Shown one piece after another: positions 1 to 6,251 of a stretch of DNA of 22,448 nt (its first letter is position 1; the number at the start of each line of letters is the position of its first letter). The translations under genes and the position numbers were made by a program. The notes below the pieces were generated by a model, which was not told the origin of the DNA, did no database searches, and worked only from the letters and a program-made list of their open reading frames with translations. The stretch is taken from the IMG/VR virus record IMGVR_UViG_3300010389_000156, positions 1 to 22,448 of that record; one strand, 5' to 3'. This stretch comes from a virus.

Positions 1-311
1 GTAGATGAATGTAAATGATTGTGCCATTCTTCTTTAAAATTATTTTCATCACTTAAATAAGCCCAACACATATTTGAAGATCGTGGGTGAATTGTAAATG
101 AAAAATTTTTTTTACATAATTTTAAAAATTTTTGATACAAATTTTTAAAAGAAGATGTTGGATCATCTTTTATTGGATAATTGTTTCCAATATTGGGGTT
201 AAAATATTTTTTATTATCCACAACTGTATTAATCATGGATTTTTTATTGAAAAATGGAATATAAAAATTTTTAACTTTATAAATTGGAAAATTATCATTT
301 AAAAGAATCAT
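1..311 (-). CDS. 2OG-Fe(II) oxygenase-like protein, 3' end outside the window
   Basis: This open frame of 103 codons runs off the left edge of the window, so only the N-terminal part is visible. The start is an ATG at 311 to 309 that overlaps the original TGA stop (310 to 308) of the preceding hydroxylase frame in an ATGA arrangement, which suggests translational coupling. The visible end contains a WHNHLHSS motif at residues 96 to 103, preceded by a Trp-Ala-Tyr stretch. This is the kind of His-rich motif followed by Ser residues seen around the iron site of phage 2OG-Fe(II) oxygenases with a double-stranded beta-helix fold. The distal His and the 2OG-binding Arg would lie outside the window. 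The substrate is unknown. By hand count bases 1 to 300 are about 21% G+C, clearly lower than the structural genes. The oxygenase assignment is inferred from the motif only. Confidence 0.6.
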   Translation of the reverse strand, partial: MILLNDNFPIYKVKNFYIPFFNKKSMINTVVDNKKYFNPNIGNNYPIKDDPTSSFKNLYQKFLKLCKKNFSFTIHPRSSNMCWAYLSDENNFKEEWHNHLHSS

Positions 312-370
312 TTCAATCTTGGTCCTACAGTCCAACCAACCAAACTCTTACGAACACCTTTAGTTACTTT
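308..370 (-). pseudogene. Cut-off C-terminal tail of the PKHD-type hydroxylase
   Basis: Directly after the TAA at 373 to 371 the same reading frame stays open for 20 codons and ends at TGA (310 to 308). It encodes KVTKGVRKSLVGW followed by TVGPRLK. This is the conserved end of PKHD and prolyl-4-hydroxylase-like proteins. It includes the Arg and Ser of the RxS 2OG-binding element (residues 198 and 200 of the undisrupted frame). The natural TGA overlaps the ATG of the next gene, as expected for the ancestral gene end. The tail is therefore read only if the TAA is suppressed or is a sequencing error. Confidence 0.75.
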
Positions 371-943
371 TTAAACTCGTTGTTGTGTACGAGAATCAAA
401 AAGAATAATAACACCTCTTTGCCTTGGTGCAATATAAGATTTACCTCCCTCATCAAGAAGTTGAAGATTACCCCCTTCATAAGTATCAGGATCTGAAAGG
501 AGTAAACTAAAAGAAAGTTTTCTTACTTTCTCACAATTCTCATTTACAAAATCATTTAAAATATCTCCATCGTGACCACGATTTCCTTCAGATGCTGGTT
601 TATAGAATGAAGAAATTCCAGCATCATTATGCCATCCATAATACTCACCTTCTCCATAAACAGTATATTGAAGAGATTCACCATCAATATTTGTTAGATC
701 ATACAAAAAGTTCTCACGATTTGCTCTTTGCACATAATGCGAAACAAATCCTGCAACCCAATGTGAAGTTGGAACCCAAGCATTTTTTGCATTTCTTTTG
801 TCTTTATCTAAAGTTCCATAATCACCCCCACCAACTCTAGAATCTTGTAAAAGAGGATCAAAATTATCTTTAAGATCTTCCTCAATTATATCTATAATTT
901 TATTTGGAAGATTTGTATAATACCACATAGATTGAAAAGCCAT
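371..943 (-). CDS. PKHD-type (prolyl 4-hydroxylase-like) 2OG-Fe(II) oxygenase, truncated by an internal stop
   Basis: The 190-residue product matches the Fe(II)/2-oxoglutarate dioxygenase pattern of the PKHD (PiuC/YbiX-like) type found in many marine T4-like phages. Such enzymes hydroxylate protein or small-molecule substrates using 2OG and O2. Visible elements are the HxD iron ligands in WHNDAG (His105, Asp107), a strand rich in Ser and Leu at about 143 to 151, and a YEGGNL turn near 155 to 160. The distal ligand is usually His in an HRV motif, but here the sequence is QQRV, so position 188 is Gln. The frame then ends at TAA (373 to 371), just before the RxS element that binds 2OG. Loss of both makes the visible product probably inactive. 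The start ATG at 943 has GGAG six bases upstream, and a sigma70-type promoter lies at 977 to 1005. Function may also be non-enzymatic. Confidence 0.8.
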   Translation of the reverse strand: MAFQSMWYYTNLPNKIIDIIEEDLKDNFDPLLQDSRVGGGDYGTLDKDKRNAKNAWVPTSHWVAGFVSHYVQRANRENFLYDLTNIDGESLQYTVYGEGEYYGWHNDAGISSFYKPASEGNRGHDGDILNDFVNENCEKVRKLSFSLLLSDPDTYEGGNLQLLDEGGKSYIAPRQRGVIILFDSRTQQRV

Positions 944-976
944 CTATATCTCCAATTTTGTACTTGTAATAATTAA

Positions 977-1005
977 ATCATAAACCAATCCAATAGAAAA
1001 GTCAA
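977..1005 (-). promoter_or_regulatory. Sigma70-type promoter ahead of the oxygenase pair
   Basis: On the minus strand TTGACT (1005 to 1000) is followed after exactly 17 bases by TATGAT (982 to 977). This is a near-consensus -35/-10 pair with optimal spacing. It lies in the 65-base gap between the stop of the tail-assembly-like gene at 1009 and the hydroxylase start at 943, so the transcript would begin near 970. The flanking fibre genes carry late-type motifs instead. The pair of elements is seen directly; activity is inferred. Confidence 0.6.
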
Positions 1006-1008
1006 TTT

Positions 1009-1389
1009 TTACTGTGGTCTTTCTGGCCATTCAATAATATAAGGTTCTTCATGATTTTGTGGTATGTTTCTAAGATTTTCTCTATATGTTGTCCAAAGTC
1101 CTTGTTCTTCTGTTGTCATAGAATTCCATTTATCTGGTAAAACACATATATCAGATTCTTGAAGTAATTGATTTCTTTTAAGTCTTACTTCTTCCCAAAA
1201 TTTTTCTTCAATTAAACTATGTGATGGTGGTATTATAGTATCATTTTCATATCCCCATCCTATACCATATTTATTTTCTCCAGGATCAATCCACCCGTGC
1301 AGATCAGCCTCTTCCTTTATAGACAAAATAACATTAGTGATTATGCCGTTTTCGACAATTAAATATTCTTTCATTTCTTGATTTTCCAT
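1009..1389 (-). CDS. Tail fibre assembly / tail assembly chaperone-like protein
   Basis: The 126-residue product has an N-terminal half with MKEYLIVENGIITNV and a C-terminal half with RNQLLQESD, then TTYRENLRNIP and IIEWPERP. The Leu-Arg-x-Ile-Pro and terminal Trp-Pro-x-x-Pro pattern is typical of the small phage tail assembly proteins (the Phage_tail_APC / tail fibre assembly type) encoded next to receptor-binding fibres. These proteins assist folding or attachment of the fibre tip and are usually absent from, or minor in, the mature virion. It lies directly after the glycine-rich tip protein, whose TAA stop abuts this ATG. GGAG sits seven bases before the ATG at 1389, which supports that start over the internal Met six codons later. 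The exact fibre served is inferred from position. Confidence 0.65.
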   Translation of the reverse strand: MENQEMKEYLIVENGIITNVILSIKEEADLHGWIDPGENKYGIGWGYENDTIIPPSHSLIEEKFWEEVRLKRNQLLQESDICVLPDKWNSMTTEEQGLWTTYRENLRNIPQNHEEPYIIEWPERPQ

Positions 1390-2322
1390 TTAATTTCTCC
1401 AAGCAATAATTTGCACTTCCCCTCTTCCACCACGACCTTGAGTTGCTGGAGTCGCAGGATCTTCCATAGATGCTCCTCCCCCTCCTCTTACTGATCCATT
1501 TCCATTAGGATAATTACCGCCATTACCACCATATAAACTACTACCGCCGTTTGCAAAAGGTCCTGGATCATTCCCCGGAATAAAAGGTGGTGTAGATGGG
1601 GGATTTAAGACTCCACCACCAGCTCCACCATAAATGGAATATCCAGCTCTTCTAAAATTTACATAATCTGTTGGAGCTGGTGTATTTGGAGATGAATGTT
1701 GTCCTCCAGCCCCACCACCCCAATAGGCAGATCCAACCCAAGTAGTTCCTGAAGGACCAAAAACTGATGGTAGACCACCACCACCGGTTATAATATTTCC
1801 TCTAAGAAAAGGTGAAAAATTACTAAGAACATTTCCAGGATTTGATGGGGGATTAATAAATTGTCCACCCTCACCAGCCTGGCTGAGGGCGCCGCTGCCA
1901 CCACTTGCTGTTAAATAAGTTCCAAAAGAACTACTCCCCCCAGGATTGCCATAACGAGTCCCTGCAGGTGGAAAAAAAGGAGGTGCAGGAGCATCAGCTT
2001 GTTGACCACCAGCACCTATAGTTACTGTAACTGGTCCTGTTATTTCTGGCGCTAGAACAAACAATTCAGCATAACCACCGCCGCCACCACCGGAACCTGG
2101 ACCAAATTGAAAAGAAGATGTTTTAGCACCACTTCCACCTCCACCCCATACTTTAATGAGATAAAAAAGATCATTGGAATTTTTTGTAAAAGTACCAGAT
2201 CCAGTAAAAGTAGTTTGAACTACATAAGAAGGTAGATTAATAGGAACACTGGGATCAATGGTTACATTTTTCAGTACTCTAGTATTACTAATAACCTCTG
2301 TTGAAGATATTTGAATTGCCAT
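1390..2322 (-). CDS. Glycine-rich tail fibre tip / adhesin-like protein
   Basis: This 310-residue protein starts with a short non-repetitive N-terminus (MAIQISSTEVISNTRVLKNV) that resembles the attachment segment of marine phage fibres. From about residue 58 it changes to a long glycine-rich body with clusters such as VWGGGGSG, GSGGGGGGY, YWGGGAGG and GGNGGNYPNGNG, interspersed with Pro-rich turns (APAPPFFPP, PPSTPPFIPG). The end GRGGRGEVQIIAW is typical of glycine-rich phage and bacterial surface domains, where a final beta strand closes the Gly sandwich. By analogy to T-even gp38-type adhesins, such domains contact the host receptor. It follows the S74-capped 664-residue fibre and precedes an assembly protein, which fits a tip role. 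A GGGGG run eight bases upstream may act as ribosome binding site. Function is inferred from composition and context. Confidence 0.65.
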   Translation of the reverse strand: MAIQISSTEVISNTRVLKNVTIDPSVPINLPSYVVQTTFTGSGTFTKNSNDLFYLIKVWGGGGSGAKTSSFQFGPGSGGGGGGYAELFVLAPEITGPVTVTIGAGGQQADAPAPPFFPPAGTRYGNPGGSSSFGTYLTASGGSGALSQAGEGGQFINPPSNPGNVLSNFSPFLRGNIITGGGGLPSVFGPSGTTWVGSAYWGGGAGGQHSSPNTPAPTDYVNFRRAGYSIYGGAGGGVLNPPSTPPFIPGNDPGPFANGGSSLYGGNGGNYPNGNGSVRGGGGASMEDPATPATQGRGGRGEVQIIAWRN

Positions 2323-2393
2323 AAATTATACCCCCACCACATCTATAAAAATTTTTACCATCTTCGTGTCTCCACTCGGTAATTTGCTGTTAT

Positions 2394-2401
2394 TATTTAT
2401 A
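2394..2401 (-). promoter_or_regulatory. T4-type late promoter TATAAATA
   Basis: The minus strand reads TATAAATA exactly at 2401 to 2394, the consensus -10 element recognised by the T4 late sigma factor gp55. It lies 71 bases before the ATG of the glycine-rich protein at 2322, in an otherwise non-coding gap. Consensus match is seen; usage is inferred. Confidence 0.6.
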
Positions 2402-2473
2402 ATAATTAATAGCTAAATTAACTTTCAACCTCGACAAGGCAGATTATAAACACAATCAAATATCCATGTCAAG

Positions 2474-2579
2474 TCACATCTCAATAGGACCTGGATATCT
2501 CACACCACCTCCAGATGAACCGTTATATAGATCTCCATCTCCACCGCCACCCCAGACATTAACCTCCACTCCTGTCCCA
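2474..2579 (-). pseudogene. Remnant of a glycine-rich fibre segment
   Basis: Just beyond the TAG of the 664-residue fibre, and one base out of its frame, the minus strand stays open to a TGA at 2476 to 2474. It encodes about 35 residues containing VEVNVWGGGGDGDLYNG and then SSGGGVRYPG. This resembles the VWGGGGSG stretch in the glycine-rich protein encoded next. No convincing start for a free-standing gene is seen: a GTG with AGGAG nearby exists but would give only about 31 residues. The best reading is a leftover of an older tip gene after deletion or recombination. A frameshifted extension of the upstream fibre is possible but less likely. The rest of the 2323 to 2579 gap holds only the late promoter and no other gene that I can support. 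Confidence 0.45.
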
Positions 2580-4574
2580 CTATGAGATTTTTGATTCTAA
2601 TTCTTTAACTTTAGTACTCAATTCCTTCACTGCTTCAATAAGAAGTGCAGTAATATTTCCATAAGAAACAGATTTGAATCCATTCTCATCTTCAGAAACA
2701 AACTCAGGAGCAATTTCCTCAATTTCTTGTGCAATCACACCTATTTGATGCTTTCCATCAAGATCAATTCTATCATACTCTACACCTCTCATGGAAAGAA
2801 CTTTTTCTAATGAATTGGTAAGAGTCTTAATATTTGTCTTAAGTCTCATATCAGAACTGGAATTAATATCACCAGTTGCTGTGAAAGTTCCTGTGGATCT
2901 TCCAAAAGTAAATCTGTTGGTTGTTCCATCCCTGACAGCCCAACTTGTGACACCAGATGAATTTAAATCCAAGTAGAGATTGGACCCATCACAGAACATC
3001 TCAGCATCATCTCCTGACCCAAAATTAAGTTGAATATTATCATTAAATCTTAGATTTCCTGATGTCTTTTGGTCAGCAGCATCAGATCTTAAGAATTGAG
3101 TGTTATCAATGCCATCCAAAGCATTGGCATTTGATGCAGTTCCATTCAATGATGCAGTAATAGTTCCTGCTGTAAAGTTTCCAGATGCATCTCTAGCAAC
3201 AATTGCTGATGCAGTATTTGCACTAGTAGCATTAGATGTTACTGTAAATGTAGAAGCACCAGAACCATTATATGTTGTGGAACCAGAGAGTCCAGTTCCA
3301 CTTGTATTCATAGTAAGAGTATTGAGATTGCTTCCAAGAGAAACTCCAGAAATAGTGGAGTTAGCAAGATTAGCATTTGTAATACCTGCGCTTCCACTTA
3401 AATTGGAATTAGTGAGTCCAGTAATTCCACTTCCAGACCCTGTGAATGAAGTGGCAGTTACAACACCAACAACATTAATTCCAGTAGCATTGGCAGTAAT
3501 AGTAGATCCTACTTTAATTGTATTACCAACATTTACTTGACCTGTAAGTGTACTAACTCCAGAAACACTGAGGTTGCCACTTGTTACTAAGTTTGCAAAA
3601 TCAGCAACTGTAGCAATGCCAGTAACTGTTGCATTAACTACATTCAGATTGGTTAATGTACTAACTCCTGTGACATTGATATTCTCTACTACCAATTGAG
3701 TTGTACTGATTCCAGTAGGAAGAGGATCTGCTTCTTTTAAAACATAGATGGTGGATCCCATCCCTGCCTGATTTGATGCCTGATAGTAAAGAGTGCGTGG
3801 TGCATCAAATGGAACTCTGAATGTAATAATTCCTACCTGAGCTCCATTATTTTCTACACCATGATCAAATCTACTTCCTGCTCCTGTTGTTGGTGTAGTT
3901 TTAATATAAAAAGGATATCCTGTCGCATTTACATTGAATCTATAATTTTGTCCTCTAATTAAAAAGATTGGGGGATCATCTCTGTTTACTGTAAATCCAA
4001 TACCTGTTGATTGATATTGGTATGCTGCTGACCCGTTATTAATAATATCAAACTGTTTATATACTTCCTCATCGCTTGCAGTAAGAATACCAGTAACAGT
4101 GAGATTAGTAAAGGAAATAGTTCCACCAACAGTTACTTGTCCATCAAAAGAATTGCCAGTTATATTTCCAGTTACAATCAGATCACCATAAAGATGTGCT
4201 GCGGTTTGTCCAATAGATGCTGAACTATAAACATCTAATGGATATGCTGGAAGTGAAGTATTAATGCCAATTGAGGATGATGATCCAACAATAACTTTAA
4301 GTGCTGTTCCACCAGTCCCTACATTGAAATTACTGCCAACTGTAGCAATTCCTGAGAAGTTGGCACCACTTCCACTAATATCATGAGTTGCTATGATTGA
4401 ACCATCATCTGCTTTTATTGTTCCATAAGCAGTGAGGTCTCCAATAACATCCACCTTTGATGTTGGAAGTGTTGTTCCAAAACCAACTTTATCTGAATCA
4501 TTAGTTGCATAGATCAAATCTGTAGCGATCTCTATGCCGTTCTTTACGACAAAGTTCTTTTGTGTTGCTGCCAT
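2580..4574 (-). CDS. Tail fibre with C-terminal S74 intramolecular chaperone
   Basis: The 664-residue protein begins with KNFVVKNGIEIATDLIYAT, a fibre N-terminus common in marine T4-like phages. It continues as a long beta-rich shaft with recurrent Gly-Val/Ile-Ser/Ala-Thr units (for example VTGVSTLTNLNV and VTGIATV). The C-terminal 92 residues are an S74 peptidase / intramolecular chaperone of endosialidase. SDMRLK places the Ser nucleophile at residue 574 and its Lys partner at 579, followed by GVIAQEIEEIAPEFV and a coiled-coil-like end. In this family the chaperone trimerises the fibre and then cuts itself off just before that Ser, so the mature fibre would be about 573 residues. A consensus late promoter lies 37 bases before the ATG at 4574. 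The start has little Shine-Dalgarno signal. The body is repetitive and could vary by recombination. Confidence 0.85.
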   Translation of the reverse strand: MAATQKNFVVKNGIEIATDLIYATNDSDKVGFGTTLPTSKVDVIGDLTAYGTIKADDGSIIATHDISGSGANFSGIATVGSNFNVGTGGTALKVIVGSSSSIGINTSLPAYPLDVYSSASIGQTAAHLYGDLIVTGNITGNSFDGQVTVGGTISFTNLTVTGILTASDEEVYKQFDIINNGSAAYQYQSTGIGFTVNRDDPPIFLIRGQNYRFNVNATGYPFYIKTTPTTGAGSRFDHGVENNGAQVGIITFRVPFDAPRTLYYQASNQAGMGSTIYVLKEADPLPTGISTTQLVVENINVTGVSTLTNLNVVNATVTGIATVADFANLVTSGNLSVSGVSTLTGQVNVGNTIKVGSTITANATGINVVGVVTATSFTGSGSGITGLTNSNLSGSAGITNANLANSTISGVSLGSNLNTLTMNTSGTGLSGSTTYNGSGASTFTVTSNATSANTASAIVARDASGNFTAGTITASLNGTASNANALDGIDNTQFLRSDAADQKTSGNLRFNDNIQLNFGSGDDAEMFCDGSNLYLDLNSSGVTSWAVRDGTTNRFTFGRSTGTFTATGDINSSSDMRLKTNIKTLTNSLEKVLSMRGVEYDRIDLDGKHQIGVIAQEIEEIAPEFVSEDENGFKSVSYGNITALLIEAVKELSTKVKELESKIS

Positions 4575-4611
4575 ATTAGTTGGGCTTCACTATCCACCCA
4601 TAGGTTTTTTC

Positions 4612-4619
4612 TATTTATA
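4612..4619 (-). promoter_or_regulatory. T4-type late promoter TATAAATA
   Basis: The minus strand reads TATAAATA exactly at 4619 to 4612, 37 bases before the ATG of the 664-residue fibre. The TAA stop of the preceding 534-residue gene (4617 to 4615) is embedded inside the motif. The match is direct; function is inferred from T4 late promoters. Confidence 0.65.
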
Positions 4620-6219
4620 ATCTGAAGGTGATGGATGAGGTTGCAGACACATTTCCACCCAAATTTGAACTAATTATGGTTGCTACTCCATTAGTATATC
4701 CACTTCCTCCTCCACCACCTGCACCAGCAGTTCCTCCTTCTCCTCCAGTTGCCCCATTTCCTCCATCGCCACCATTTGTCAAACCATCACCAGCAGTTGT
4801 TGTGACTGTATATCCAGGCTTAAATCCCCTGATAATTGCGTCACTAGAAGAAATTTCAGTTCCATCATTAATTCTGAACTTAATTGGAGATCCTGAGTTA
4901 TCTGAACAAGCAGAAATTCCTTGATTGATCCAGTAAGTTCCTCTAGAACAAGAGATTGCTCTACCTCCTGCTGGAGAAGTTGCAATACTATCACCAGGAT
5001 ATAAAGTTATTCCTGAACCTGCCAATACGGATCCATGAATTCCAGTCAAACTCAAATTGCCTGGTGCAATTCTTGATCCACCAGCACCTGCATCAGTTCC
5101 ACTTCCATTTGCACCAGCAAGATCTACACCTCCACCAGCACCTCCATTACCAGAAGTTCCTGCATTTCCACCCTGTCCAACTGCAACAAGAAGTTCAGAT
5201 CCTTCATACACAAATACTGAAGAATTATTTGAAATTCCCAGGATAGTGTATTCACTATCTTCTGTCAATGCAATTTCTACGGTAGAAGTTCCCCCTTCTC
5301 CTCCATTATTTGCATTATTATCAGATCCTCTGGCAGCACTTATGTCCATCTTCAAAGTGATATTTTTTTCTTTTGGATAAAAAGTAATAATATTATAATT
5401 ACTATTTGCAAATGTTGCGTCAGTTAAGGTGAAACTTCCATCATCAAGATCAGTTTCTTGTGTAGAATAAAGAGAAGAATTGGAAGAAGAAAATGCTTCA
5501 AAGATTATTAAACTTCTTGGTGCAGTGTAAATGAAATCAGCTTCTGCAGAAGAGGATGTTATAGTTTCTCCCTCAAAATTTGTAAAGGCATAAAATCTTA
5601 CTTTATCATTTTCAGTTCCAACTTTTTCTATTTCTATAAATTTTGAATTTGAGTTTGGTATTACTGATCCATTCAAAGTCCAATAGTATTGGAGAGGATA
5701 TGAAATATTGTCTATAGATGCATCTGCACTAAAAGTTGCTGGTTCTCCTGGTGGAGAACTCTTTGTTGTCGGATCAAGAGTGATTGTAATAGTAGGTCTA
5801 ACTTTTAAAGTTGCTACATTGGAATCTAAAGGACTATTAACTGCTTTTCCTGTAGTTTTATATGAATTGAATGCTCTTTGAGATGCATAACCTCCAGGAA
5901 TATAAGTAGACCTTAAATATAGATTTCTATTCTGTGATGCTGAAATGTTACTGATAGTTAATATTGTTGATCCTGCGCCAACAATATTTGGACCATTGGT
6001 TAATGGTCCATTCTGATCATACCACCTATATTCTATAATCCCGTCTACAGTTCCATCCCCTTTCTCATTGAGAGATGCCACAGAATATCCACTAAAGGTA
6101 GCTATACCACCCACATTCACTATTGCACCTTCGGGATGACTTGTAAATGAAAGAAATGGACCATTCAAGTATAGACTTGTAGGTGGTATTCTAAATCCCC
6201 TAAAACCAAATGGAATCAT
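4615..6219 (-). CDS. Structural protein with Ig-like domains and a glycine-rich C-terminal tip
   Basis: The 534-residue protein starts with a short hydrophobic N-terminus (MIPFGFRGFRIPPTSLYLNG). Two Ig/PKD-like regions follow, at about 25 to 140 and 145 to 235. The pattern is alternating strands with YRWYDQNG in the first and LQYYWTLNGS in the second, typical of the Trp in the core of such folds. From about residue 300 it becomes glycine-rich (GGNAGTSGNGGAGGG, GGNGATGGEGGTAGAGGGGG) and ends in a beta strand SSITFRL. Ig-like domains on phage tails are thought to bind carbohydrate, and Gly-rich ends often form receptor-contact tips. It sits directly after the giant S74-capped fibre, mirroring the later fibre plus Gly-rich pair. 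GGAG lies 11 bases upstream of the start. A virion adhesin role is inferred. Confidence 0.65.
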   Translation of the reverse strand: MIPFGFRGFRIPPTSLYLNGPFLSFTSHPEGAIVNVGGIATFSGYSVASLNEKGDGTVDGIIEYRWYDQNGPLTNGPNIVGAGSTILTISNISASQNRNLYLRSTYIPGGYASQRAFNSYKTTGKAVNSPLDSNVATLKVRPTITITLDPTTKSSPPGEPATFSADASIDNISYPLQYYWTLNGSVIPNSNSKFIEIEKVGTENDKVRFYAFTNFEGETITSSSAEADFIYTAPRSLIIFEAFSSSNSSLYSTQETDLDDGSFTLTDATFANSNYNIITFYPKEKNITLKMDISAARGSDNNANNGGEGGTSTVEIALTEDSEYTILGISNNSSVFVYEGSELLVAVGQGGNAGTSGNGGAGGGVDLAGANGSGTDAGAGGSRIAPGNLSLTGIHGSVLAGSGITLYPGDSIATSPAGGRAISCSRGTYWINQGISACSDNSGSPIKFRINDGTEISSSDAIIRGFKPGYTVTTTAGDGLTNGGDGGNGATGGEGGTAGAGGGGGSGYTNGVATIISSNLGGNVSATSSITFRL

Positions 6220-6243
6220 TAGTATCTACTCTCCCTATGAGGA

Positions 6244-6251
6244 TATTTATC
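6244..6251 (-). promoter_or_regulatory. Late promoter-like motif GATAAATA
   Basis: The minus strand reads GATAAATA at 6251 to 6244, one base from the T4 late consensus and 24 bases before the ATG at 6219. The TGA stop of the giant fibre (6252 to 6250) overlaps its first two bases. The same variant occurs ahead of the giant fibre itself at 12505 to 12498, which supports it as a real signal. Confidence 0.5.

Noticed and set aside
2326-2361. An 11-codon frame just before the glycine-rich gene that could be a leader peptide
   Set aside because: No conserved feature, no clear ribosome binding site, and short frames of this size are expected by chance in AT-rich DNA.
4628-5380. Plus-strand open frames rich in Pro and Ala (4628 to 4924, 5057 to 5380)
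   Set aside because: They are the mirror of the glycine-rich coding region on the minus strand: Gly codons GGN read as Pro/Thr/Ala codons in reverse. No promoter or ribosome binding site supports them.
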